Shown here in pieces: positions 10,714-18,307 of a stretch of DNA of 64,000 bases. Each line of letters starts with the position of its first letter. Positions within the stretch are counted from its first letter, which is position 1. The DNA is from Pseudoalteromonas ruthenica (GTDB lineage Bacteria; Pseudomonadota; Gammaproteobacteria; Enterobacterales; Alteromonadaceae), in contig NZ_CP023396.1 in the NCBI RefSeq assembly GCF_008808095.1, positions 1,922,001 to 1,986,000 on the forward strand, written 5' to 3'. The notes under the pieces were generated by a model. That model made no database searches. It had not been told where the DNA came from and was given only the letters and a program-made list of their open reading frames with translations. Position numbers and translations under genes: made by a program.

Positions 10714-12120
10714 ATGAGCCATAACCCCGTATCACTTCAGACTTTTTTCAATTACTTTCGTGATCGCCGCTTACTCACTATTTTTATTTTTGGCATCAGC
10801 AGCGGCTTTCCTTGGGTGTTGATCGGCTCGGTGATGAGTGCGTGGCTTAAAGATGAGGGCTTAAGCCGCAGTATGATTGGCTTATTTGGCATGGTGTTTG
10901 GTGCCTACTCTATTAACTTCCTGTGGTCACCTTTGGTTGATCGGGTCAAAATTCCTTATGTGACTGCCTGGCTTGGGCAACGCCGAAGTTGGTTGCTTTG
11001 CTGTCAGTGCGTGATATTACTGGGCACGCTGGCTATGGCTTTTGTTGATATAGGCGCACAGCTGTATCTAGTGGCGCTGCTTGCCCTGGTAATTGCCACT
11101 GCTTCTGCCACTCAAGATATTGCAATTGATGCTTATCGTATTGATATTTTGGATGAAAATGAAAGTGAAAAGATGTCGGCAGCGGCGGCAATGGCAACCT
11201 GTGGTTGGTGGACAGGTTATGCTCTACTCGGTGCCATGCCTTTTTTCGCCGCTGATATCCCCGGCATTGATTGGCCAGATGTCTACCTCGCATTGGCGCT
11301 GATAGTTGCCGCTCTCATTGCCTATGTGTTTGTTGCTAACGAACCACTGTCAAACCGTGAGCATATTCATGAACAGTTGGAACATCAGTATCAGCAAAAG
11401 TTACAACAACATTCTAACGCTCTTCCGTTAGTATTGAAAAAAACCTTGGCTTGGTTAGGAGTCACCATCATCGAGCCGCTACGCAGCTTTTTTGCTAAAA
11501 ATGGCGTGAAAACCGCTATTGCTCTGCTAGCGTTTATTTTCTTATTCAAAATTGGTGAGGCATTTTTAGCGCGAATGTCCATCGTTTTCTACAAAGAAGT
11601 GGGCTTTAGCAATTCCGATATAGCCACCTTTTCGAAACTCGGTACGGCGGTACTAACGATTATTTTCGCGTTCCTAGGGAGTTTATTCAATGCCCGCTTT
11701 GGTATTGTAAAAGGGCTATTTATCAGTGGCGTGGCAATGGCTGCGTCGAATTTAATGTTTTCTTGGATAGCCGTTGCTGGCCCTAAGCTGCATTTATATG
11801 CGTTGGCCATCATTTTAGACGGTTTTACTCAAGCTTGGTCACTGGTTGCTATGGTTGCGTTTATTTCCATGCTGTGCGATCGCGCTTTCAGCGCTACGCA
11901 CTACGCGCTGCTGGCTTCATTGGGCAACCTGGGGCGCACTTTGCTCTCTGGATACAGTGGTGTGGTGGTTGATGATTGGCTTCACGGCGACTGGTCCACG
12001 CTCTTTATACTGACTGCACTTATGGTGCTGCCATCACTACTATTTTTATATCTAATTAGAAAACGGTTATACCAGCTTGAACAACAGTATCATGCACGTT
12101 CAGCGAAGGTTAAAGAATAA
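10714..12120 (+). CDS. ampG: AmpG-family muropeptide permease (MFS)
   Basis: Inner-membrane transporter of 468 aa with 12 or more predicted helices. In the family it imports anhydromuropeptides (GlcNAc-anhMurNAc peptides) for cell-wall recycling. The N-terminal block FIFGISSGFPWVLIGSVM and the MFS loop with SPLVDRVKIPYV are characteristic; TASATQDIAIDAYRIDIL is an AmpG hallmark. Position next to the yajG-like gene matches E. coli. A hairpin follows the stop codon. Confidence 0.93.
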   Translation: MSHNPVSLQTFFNYFRDRRLLTIFIFGISSGFPWVLIGSVMSAWLKDEGLSRSMIGLFGMVFGAYSINFLWSPLVDRVKIPYVTAWLGQRRSWLLCCQCVILLGTLAMAFVDIGAQLYLVALLALVIATASATQDIAIDAYRIDILDENESEKMSAAAAMATCGWWTGYALLGAMPFFAADIPGIDWPDVYLALALIVAALIAYVFVANEPLSNREHIHEQLEHQYQQKLQQHSNALPLVLKKTLAWLGVTIIEPLRSFFAKNGVKTAIALLAFIFLFKIGEAFLARMSIVFYKEVGFSNSDIATFSKLGTAVLTIIFAFLGSLFNARFGIVKGLFISGVAMAASNLMFSWIAVAGPKLHLYALAIILDGFTQAWSLVAMVAFISMLCDRAFSATHYALLASLGNLGRTLLSGYSGVVVDDWLHGDWSTLFILTALMVLPSLLFLYLIRKRLYQLEQQYHARSAKVKE

Positions 12121-12141
12121 TTGGTAGGGTATAGGAAGAAG

Positions 12142-12170
12142 AACCTAGAGCCCTTCCTGGGCTCTGGTTT
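12142..12170. terminator. bidirectional terminator-like hairpin
   Basis: Inverted repeat AGAGCCC / GGGCTCT (5-nt loop), extended by AACC/GGTT, between the convergent ampG and XRE-regulator genes. The T-tracts on either side are short, so efficiency is uncertain. Confidence 0.6.
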
Positions 12171-12177
12171 ATCGGTA

Positions 12178-12420
12178 TTACGCTTGTTCTTGAAGTAGTG
12201 ATAGACCTTCATAAGGGTCAACTTCAAGGGCGTCGCAATAACGCATGAACTCAATAACATCTAAACGACGTTCTTGGTTTTCTATTTTACCGATAAAAGA
12301 GTGCGGCGTGCCCAAAACTTGAGCCAAGCTGCGCATAGTGTGGCCTTTTTCATGGCGTTTGTCTTTTAGCCACTTTGTTAGTCTTCCGTTTTCTTCGGAA
12401 GAAACGGTTTTACCCATCAT
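12178..12420 (-). CDS. XRE-family helix-turn-helix regulator
   Basis: Small Cro/CI-type DNA-binding protein. A longer frame opens at 12498, but the ATG at 12420 has an AGGAG ribosome site about 8 nt upstream, giving an 80-residue protein. The HTH covers roughly residues 16-70: LKDKRHEKGHTMRSLAQVLG, then PHSFIGKIENQERRLDVIEF, which is the classic XRE pattern. No effector domain is present. Targets are unknown; the AT-rich divergent region to its right could hold its own operator and a promoter for the next small gene. Confidence 0.85.
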   Translation of the reverse strand: MMGKTVSSEENGRLTKWLKDKRHEKGHTMRSLAQVLGTPHSFIGKIENQERRLDVIEFMRYCDALEVDPYEGLSLLQEQA

Positions 12421-12723
12421 AATTACATCTCCTACTAGATGAATTGCTATACATATCACGGTTGATAAATAGGATTGAATGAAATTTGCCCGTCTCATTC
12501 ACGCGGTATTAAACCACATGTCCTATTTTAGGTATAGTTTATATACAAAAATTTACCTAATTCCGGCGCGAGAATTTTCACTGCAATTTTCGCAATGAAT
12601 CACGCACTAGAGTTTAACAAGATATTAATTAATTTCACTCATAAAATCGATAGTTTATTTTTACCTTTAGCGTTAGGTACTTATAAGCTAATATGAAGGA
12701 AAATAGGGAATTTAGGGGAAAAA

Positions 12724-12906
12724 ATGCTCAGATTGCTCTTTATCTTGCCAATTCTTTTGTGTTTATTGTGGTGGCTTTTTCTCCATTACAACGGAATACC
12801 GCTAAAACAAGGTCGTAAAGGGTTTGTGTATATTGTTGCTTTCTCCACCTTAGTTTTAGGTTTCTTCACCTTGATGCTATTTGTCACCAATACTCCACTA
12901 GAATAA
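12724..12906 (+). CDS. small two-helix inner-membrane protein
   Basis: Protein of 60 aa with two strongly hydrophobic segments (about residues 2-20 and 35-55) joined by a short basic loop GIPLKQGRKGF. A purine-rich ribosome site (TAGGGG) lies about 5 nt before the ATG, and a terminator follows directly. I recognise no family. The good translation signals and terminator argue that it is a real gene. It is transcribed divergently from the XRE regulator across about 300 bp of AT-rich DNA. Confidence 0.65.
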   Translation: MLRLLFILPILLCLLWWLFLHYNGIPLKQGRKGFVYIVAFSTLVLGFFTLMLFVTNTPLE

Positions 12907-12917
12907 CGTTCAACCAC

Positions 12918-12946
12918 AAAAAATGCCGCGAATGCGGCATTTTTTT
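12918..12946. terminator. bidirectional rho-independent terminator
   Basis: Hairpin AAAAATGCCGC / GCGGCATTTTT with a 4-nt loop, flanked by A- and T-runs. It serves the small membrane-protein gene on the plus strand and erpA on the minus strand. Confidence 0.88.
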
Positions 12947-12969
12947 CGATTTCTGATTCAACCTAATGC

Positions 12970-13308
12970 TTACACGCTAAAGCTAGCACCACAGCCACAG
13001 GTTGTAGTGGCATTCGGGTTATTCACAAAAAAGCGTGACCCCTCAAGCCCTTCGGTATAATCGACTTCACCGTCAACTAGGTATTGAATACTCATTGGGT
13101 CGACCACTAAGGTGACACCATTTTTTTCTATCTGCATGTCGCCTGGATTGGCCTGCTCCGCAAACGTGAAGCCATACTGAAAGCCTGAACAGCCGCCACC
13201 AGTGACATAAACGCGCAGCATCAAGGAAGGATTCTCTTCCTCTTCAATAAGCTGCTTTACACGCGCAGCAGCGGCATCACTGAATTTAATTGGTAATTGC
13301 TCGGACAT
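12970..13308 (-). CDS. erpA: iron-sulfur cluster insertion protein ErpA
   Basis: A-type Fe-S carrier. The three cluster-binding cysteines are visible in [11 protein letters not shown] and the C-terminal [11 protein letters not shown] use the ATG at 13308 ([11 protein letters not shown], 112 aa) because it fits the family start; an upstream ATG at 13329 would add seven residues. ErpA passes clusters from scaffolds to targets such as isoprenoid-synthesis enzymes. The neighbourhood (erpA, clcA, hemL, mrcB) is the same as in E. coli. Confidence 0.95.
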   Translation of the reverse strand: MSEQLPIKFSDAAAARVKQLIEEEENPSLMLRVYVTGGGCSGFQYGFTFAEQANPGDMQIEKNGVTLVVDPMSIQYLVDGEVDYTEGLEGSRFFVNNPNATTTCGCGASFSV

Positions 13309-13525
13309 ACTATTTCTCTCACTGCTCATTTACTGCGAATTATCTAATACCCGACTAAGTTAATCAAGTATTGCCGCGCGAAAGCATCATAACATGACTT
13401 AAGTGCGACACCAGTGCAGCCTGCAACCATTGCTCTGACAAAGTGTGACGTTAAACAAGGATTTATATATAAACCTTTGGTAGACTTAAGCGCACTCCAT
13501 AGTCATTAAGAACAAAGGAATAGGT

Positions 13526-15208
13526 ATGCAACTAGAGGCGCTAAGACGACGCCTTGCTCGCCCTAAAACCTCAATCCAGCTTTGCCTTCTCGGTATTGCC
13601 GCAGGTTTGATTGCAGCGGGATTAATTATTCTATTTCGTTTGACTATTGTGTTAGTACAAAACATCTTTCTAGATAATTTTGATGACTTTACCACCTTAT
13701 CGGCATTAGAACGGTTTTTACTGCCTGTTGGCACAGCCTGTATTATCGCACTGTTTGCCTACCTTACTGGCTTTAAGCACTACCGCCTTGGTATTCCCTT
13801 TGTTATTCACCGTATGAAAATACACTACGGACAAATGCCTTTTTATAACACAGTAAACCAGTTCTTTGGCGGTGCTCTAGCATTGATTAGTGGTTTTTCG
13901 GTAGGTCGTGAAGGCCCCTCCGTTCATATGGGCGCAACAGGCGCAAGCATGCTTGCTAACCAGCTCCACCTGCCCTATAACGCCATGCGGACACTCAGCG
14001 GTTGTGGCGTAGCCGCAGGGATTGCAGCCTCCTTTAACACCCCTTTGGCAGCGGTAATTTTCGTTATGGAAGTGGTGCTACGTGAATACAAAGTGCATAT
14101 CTTTGTTCCTATTATGCTCGCCGCCGTTACCGGGGCTTTAGCCACTCAGTTCGTTTTTGGTGATGACATAGAGTTAGCGCTGATCAGCGTTACTCCACTG
14201 AGCTTTTGGCATTATCCCTACTTAGTCATCTGCGGCATGACCTTAGGCGCCATCGCCTATGCCTTTAACAAAAACCTGATGCTCATTATTCGCACCTTTA
14301 AACCCTTATCAATGCTGCCACGATTGATTATTGCTGGCATTATTGCCGGGGGCATCGGTTACCTGGTGCCGCAAGCAATGGGCTCGGGAATGAGCGCCAT
14401 TACTATCGCTACTCATTCACCGGATAATGTACAACTGCTGCTGACCATATTAATCGCTAAACTACTGGCGACATTGTTTGCCATCGGCTTAGGTATACCT
14501 GGCGGCCTGATTGGCCCGGTTATTGGTTTGGGAGTTATTATGGGCACCTTAATGTCATTTTTCGCCCACCTTGTTGCCCCGGGCACCGACGTTGCTGGCA
14601 CTTATGGCGTATTAGGCATGGCCGGATTACTTGCCGCAACTCTGCATGCGCCACTGGCATCGCTGACAGCGGTGATGGAGCTCACTTCCAGTCCGCAAAT
14701 TATTGTTCCAGCAATGTTAGTAATTGTGACCGCTTACGTCACCGCCTTACAAGTGTTTGGCAACCGCTCTATTTTCCTACAGCAACTCGACTTTCAGGGG
14801 CTGACCTACCAAGTATCTCCAGCCACGGAGGCACTGCAAAAAGTCGGTATCATGGCAGAGATGAATGAGGACTTTAAGCTGCTATACGCCGAGGACAAAG
14901 AGCAAATCAAAGAGTCTTTGGATAATCTCGACGGACAAACGCCGCTGATTGTTTATGATGAAGAAAATGGTTACCGACTCGCGGAATATGATCTTAATTT
15001 AATGTCTGAGGAAAATATCAATATCCGCTACGTTACGCTCGAAGGGGTGAGCTCACAGGCCACCCTATCGGATGCCTTCGATGTGCTCAAAGACAAGCGC
15101 AGCGGCGCCGTGTATGTGTATGATATGCACGATCACAAAGAAATTCTGGGAATTATGCGCTGGGATCAAATCCGCCACATTCTCACTATTCGTAATGCCT
15201 TACTCTAA
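13526..15208 (+). CDS. CLC-family chloride channel/transporter with variant key residues
   Basis: Membrane protein of 560 aa: a full CLC core of about 420 residues plus a C-terminal cytosolic domain resembling a degenerate CBS pair. The gating glutamate is kept (GREGPSVHMGA, E129, equivalent to E148 of E. coli ClcA). By hand alignment the proton-pathway glutamate E203 is replaced by valine (V183 in PLAAVIFVMEVV), the filter serine S107 by leucine (L88 in YRLGIP) and Y445 by phenylalanine (F417). Valine at the E203 position is typical of animal CLC channels. It may therefore be a passive anion channel rather than a Cl-/H+ exchanger. hemJ follows after 12 bp. Confidence 0.9.
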   Translation: MQLEALRRRLARPKTSIQLCLLGIAAGLIAAGLIILFRLTIVLVQNIFLDNFDDFTTLSALERFLLPVGTACIIALFAYLTGFKHYRLGIPFVIHRMKIHYGQMPFYNTVNQFFGGALALISGFSVGREGPSVHMGATGASMLANQLHLPYNAMRTLSGCGVAAGIAASFNTPLAAVIFVMEVVLREYKVHIFVPIMLAAVTGALATQFVFGDDIELALISVTPLSFWHYPYLVICGMTLGAIAYAFNKNLMLIIRTFKPLSMLPRLIIAGIIAGGIGYLVPQAMGSGMSAITIATHSPDNVQLLLTILIAKLLATLFAIGLGIPGGLIGPVIGLGVIMGTLMSFFAHLVAPGTDVAGTYGVLGMAGLLAATLHAPLASLTAVMELTSSPQIIVPAMLVIVTAYVTALQVFGNRSIFLQQLDFQGLTYQVSPATEALQKVGIMAEMNEDFKLLYAEDKEQIKESLDNLDGQTPLIVYDEENGYRLAEYDLNLMSEENINIRYVTLEGVSSQATLSDAFDVLKDKRSGAVYVYDMHDHKEILGIMRWDQIRHILTIRNALL

Positions 15209-15220
15209 CTGGGAAGTACA

Positions 15221-15655
15221 ATGTCACTGATTTTGGTATATAAAGCTCTACACCTATTTTTCATGGTTGCCTGGTTCGCTGGTATTTTTTATTTACCACG
15301 CTTGTTTGTTTATCACGCGCTCAACGAAGAGAAATCATGCAGCTCTATGCTAAAAGTTATGGAGCGCCGGTTACTCCTGTTCGTTACCCCGTTTGCGATT
15401 TTAACTGCGGTGTTTGGGGTACTGATGATCGTCGAGTATGGCCGCGAGTGGTTTCGCGCTAGCATGTGGCTGCACTACAAACTCACTTTAGTGCTTATTT
15501 TGTACGCCTATCATGGCTACTGTTTTAAACTATTAAGTGATTTTAAACACGACAAAAACACCCGTAGTGATCGGTTTTATCGTATTTTCAATGAACTTCC
15601 CGTGTTAGTACTGCTGGCAATCATCTTTTTGGCAGTATTAAAGCCGGCACTCTAA
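15221..15655 (+). CDS. hemJ: protoporphyrinogen IX oxidase HemJ
   Basis: Membrane protein of 144 aa of the HemJ (UPF0093) family, which oxidises protoporphyrinogen IX in the penultimate haem step in bacteria lacking HemG/HemY. It has four predicted helices and the conserved histidine region ALHLFFMVAWFAGIFYLPR with a following VYH, plus WLHYKL and FNELP near the end. It is 12 bp downstream of the CLC gene, and hemL lies 1.3 kb further on, so two haem-pathway genes are close together. Confidence 0.93.
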   Translation: MSLILVYKALHLFFMVAWFAGIFYLPRLFVYHALNEEKSCSSMLKVMERRLLLFVTPFAILTAVFGVLMIVEYGREWFRASMWLHYKLTLVLILYAYHGYCFKLLSDFKHDKNTRSDRFYRIFNELPVLVLLAIIFLAVLKPAL

Positions 15656-15670
15656 AAATTAGAAAAAATC

Positions 15671-15679
15671 TGCTATAGT
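15671..15679 (+). promoter_or_regulatory. candidate extended -10 promoter for pyrB
   Basis: TGCTATAGT is an extended -10 element (TGn plus TATAGT), about 105 bp before the chosen pyrB start. No good -35 is visible upstream, as expected for extended -10 promoters. The leader also has an in-frame GTG at 15695 that could extend PyrB by 29 residues. Confidence 0.4.
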
Positions 15680-15781
15680 GCGCCTCCAAACGCGGTGGCG
15701 TACTTGCGGCTTACACTCGATGGCGGTGTTAGCCCCAACGTACCCTCATACTGTCTCACTTTATTGTTTGGGAAGACCTCC

Positions 15782-16798
15782 ATGCTACGCTTCTTAGGTG
15801 AAAACATTCTGTCTGTAAATCAACTTGATAGAGAAAGTATCGAGCATATATTTGCAGTGGCTAAACGGATGGAACCTTATGCCAAAAAACAAAAACGCAC
15901 AAAAGTGCTCGAAGGGGCGATTCTTGCGAATCTATTTTTTGAGCCTAGCACCCGTACACGGGTCAGCTTTGGCACCGCCTTTAACTTGCTAGGCGGATTA
16001 GTGCGCGAGACAACAGGCATGCAAAGCTCCGCTTTGGCCAAAGGGGAATCCCTCTACGATACCGCACGCGTCATTTCTGCTTATGCCGATGCTGTCGCCA
16101 TGCGCCACCCCGATGCCGGCTCCGTGGCCGAGTTTGCCACCGGCTGTAGCGTCCCTGTACTTAATGGCGGTGATGGCCCCAACGAGCATCCCACTCAAGC
16201 ACTACTCGACTTGTTAACCATCGACCGCGAGTTAAACCGTTTTGGCCAAAAAATTGATGGCATGCATATCGCTCTAGTCGGCGACCTAAAATATGGTCGT
16301 ACCGTGCATTCGTTATCCAAGTTGCTATGTCATTATAAAGACGTGCGCTTTACCATGGTTGCCCCGGATGGCTTGCAAATGCCACAAACCATTCTAGACA
16401 GCGTCAGCGATGCCGGCCACCACATTGTCCTCGCCGATAAAATGGAAGGTAATCTGGCCGCTGATATCGTCTACCAAACTCGCATTCAAGAAGAGCGCTT
16501 TCCAAGCCAAGAAGAAGCCAATAAATACCGTGGTGGTTTTCGTATTTCCCAGTCCATCTACAACGCCCATTGCAAGCCCAGTTCAGTGCTGATGCACCCG
16601 TTGCCACGTGATAGTCGCAGCGATGCCAATGAATTAGATAATGATTTAAATGCCAATGATAATTTAGCGATTTTCCGCCAAGTTCAAAATGGTGTGTTAA
16701 TTCGTATGGCGTTATTTGCATTAACCCTTGGGGTCGAGAACCAAGTAGAAAAGTATGAAACCACAGTACCGTGGTTCAGCCGTAAACGTGAAGACTAA
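15782..16798 (+). CDS. pyrB: aspartate carbamoyltransferase catalytic chain
   Basis: Catalyses carbamoyl phosphate plus aspartate to carbamoyl-aspartate, the committed step of pyrimidine synthesis. The frame opens with GTG at 15695, but the ATG at 15782 matches the family start (MLRFLGENILSVNQL), giving 338 aa. The carbamoyl-phosphate motif FFEPSTRTRVSF, the GDLKYGRTVHSL segment and HPLPR are intact. It is about 25 residues longer than E. coli PyrB and has no adjacent pyrI regulatory gene, so it is probably unregulated by a partner chain or is of a different oligomer class. Confidence 0.95.
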   Translation: MLRFLGENILSVNQLDRESIEHIFAVAKRMEPYAKKQKRTKVLEGAILANLFFEPSTRTRVSFGTAFNLLGGLVRETTGMQSSALAKGESLYDTARVISAYADAVAMRHPDAGSVAEFATGCSVPVLNGGDGPNEHPTQALLDLLTIDRELNRFGQKIDGMHIALVGDLKYGRTVHSLSKLLCHYKDVRFTMVAPDGLQMPQTILDSVSDAGHHIVLADKMEGNLAADIVYQTRIQEERFPSQEEANKYRGGFRISQSIYNAHCKPSSVLMHPLPRDSRSDANELDNDLNANDNLAIFRQVQNGVLIRMALFALTLGVENQVEKYETTVPWFSRKRED

Positions 16799-16940
16799 AA
16801 CCGACGTGTATGCATATCGCTGAGGGGTCCTGCCCCGTCTGGATACGCAGTTAAACTTACACAGGCTCAGATTCGTACACATGCCAAGTGAGCTGCTACA
16901 CACTTAAAAGGTCAACTGACCCGAATTTATAGGAAGCATT

Positions 16941-18221
16941 ATGAGCAAAAGCCAAGACTTATATTCCCGCGCCCAAGCCTCTATTCCCGGTGGCGTTAAC
17001 TCTCCCGTACGTGCTTTCAATGGTGTAGGTGGTACGCCATTGTTTATCACTCATGCCGAAGGTGCATACACCTATGATGCCGATGGCAAAAAATACATCG
17101 ACTACGTGGGCTCTTGGGGACCGATGATTTTAGGCCACAACCACCCTGAAATTAAGCAAGCAGTACATCAAGCGGTAGAGCGCGGCTTGAGCTATGGCGC
17201 ACCTACCGAAGCCGAAATTGATATGGCTGAGAAGGTAAAAGAATTAGTACCTTCCATTGATTCGGTGCGCATGGTTAACTCTGGTACAGAAGCCACCATG
17301 AGCGCGATTCGTTTGGCGCGTGGTTACACCGGTCGCGATAAGATTCTAAAGTTTGAAGGCTGCTATCACGGCCACGCTGACTCTTTGCTGGTTAAAGCAG
17401 GCTCTGGGGCATTAACCATGGGAGTGCCAAACTCACCAGGGATCCCAGAAGATTTTGCCAAACACACCCTCACTGTGTCGTTCAATAACCTTGACGAAGT
17501 GAAGGCTATTTTTGCCGAGTATCCACAAGACATCGCCTGTATTATTATCGAGCCGGTGGCTGGCAATATGAATTGCATTCCACCACAACCTGGCTTTCTA
17601 GAGGGCCTGCGTGAAATTTGCGATGAACACGGCAGTGTGCTGATCTTCGATGAAGTAATGACCGGCTTTCGCGTTGCACTAGGCGGTGCTCAAGCTTATT
17701 ACAATATTACCCCTGACCTGACCTGTTTAGGTAAAGTGATCGGCGGCGGCATGCCGGTGGGCGCTTTTGGCGGTAAACAAGCAATTATGGACTATATCGC
17801 GCCAGTTGGGCCTGTTTATCAAGCCGGTACTCTCTCTGGGAACCCCATCGCCATGGCTGCTGGCTTAAAAGCCTTGCAGCTGCTCAGCGAGCCAGGTTTA
17901 CATGAGCAGCTGGAAGCGAAGAGTAAGGCGCTGTGTAGCGGTTTCCAAGCGGCCGCTGACAAAGCAGGGATCGCCCTAACAACTAACTATGCAGGCGGTA
18001 TGTTTGGCTTTTTCTTTACCGACGCCGAGCAGGTAAGCAGCTACCAGCAAGCTACCGAATGTGACCTTGAGCGTTTTAAGCGCTTTTTCCACCTAATGCT
18101 AGAAGAGGGGGTGTACCTCGCTCCATCAGCGTTTGAGGCTGGGTTTGTATGCGCCGCTCATGGCGATGAGCAAATAGCAGCAACGATTGCCGCCGCTGAG
18201 CGTGCATTTGCAAAGCTATAA
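16941..18221 (+). CDS. hemL: glutamate-1-semialdehyde 2,1-aminomutase
   Basis: PLP enzyme converting glutamate-1-semialdehyde to 5-aminolevulinate in the C5 haem pathway (426 aa, family length). The Schiff-base lysine is in [16 protein letters not shown]. The N-terminal [17 protein letters not shown] and the PLP-site [16 protein letters not shown] are highly conserved. A ribosome site (AGGAAG) precedes the ATG, and a strong terminator follows. Confidence 0.97.
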   Translation: MSKSQDLYSRAQASIPGGVNSPVRAFNGVGGTPLFITHAEGAYTYDADGKKYIDYVGSWGPMILGHNHPEIKQAVHQAVERGLSYGAPTEAEIDMAEKVKELVPSIDSVRMVNSGTEATMSAIRLARGYTGRDKILKFEGCYHGHADSLLVKAGSGALTMGVPNSPGIPEDFAKHTLTVSFNNLDEVKAIFAEYPQDIACIIIEPVAGNMNCIPPQPGFLEGLREICDEHGSVLIFDEVMTGFRVALGGAQAYYNITPDLTCLGKVIGGGMPVGAFGGKQAIMDYIAPVGPVYQAGTLSGNPIAMAAGLKALQLLSEPGLHEQLEAKSKALCSGFQAAADKAGIALTTNYAGGMFGFFFTDAEQVSSYQQATECDLERFKRFFHLMLEEGVYLAPSAFEAGFVCAAHGDEQIAATIAAAERAFAKL

Positions 18222-18258
18222 GGCGGTAAAGCCATAAACCCATGGTTCATTAGCTGAC

Positions 18259-18285
18259 AAAAAGCCGCCCTTGAGGCGGCTTTTT
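18259..18285. terminator. bidirectional rho-independent terminator
   Basis: Hairpin AAAAAGCCGCC / GGCGGCTTTTT with a 5-nt loop between the convergent hemL and mrcB genes; A/T tracts on both sides let it act both ways. Confidence 0.9.
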
Positions 18286-18307
18286 AATGCATATCGATTA
18301 ACGGCTG

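Noticed and set aside
13462..13473. TTTATATATAAA palindrome upstream of the CLC gene
   Set aside because: Perfect but low-complexity AT palindrome; no basis to call it an operator.
15695..15781. Extended PyrB N-terminus from a GTG, or a pyrimidine leader peptide with attenuator
   Set aside because: The added residues do not resemble PyrB, and no terminator hairpin with a T-run was found in the leader.
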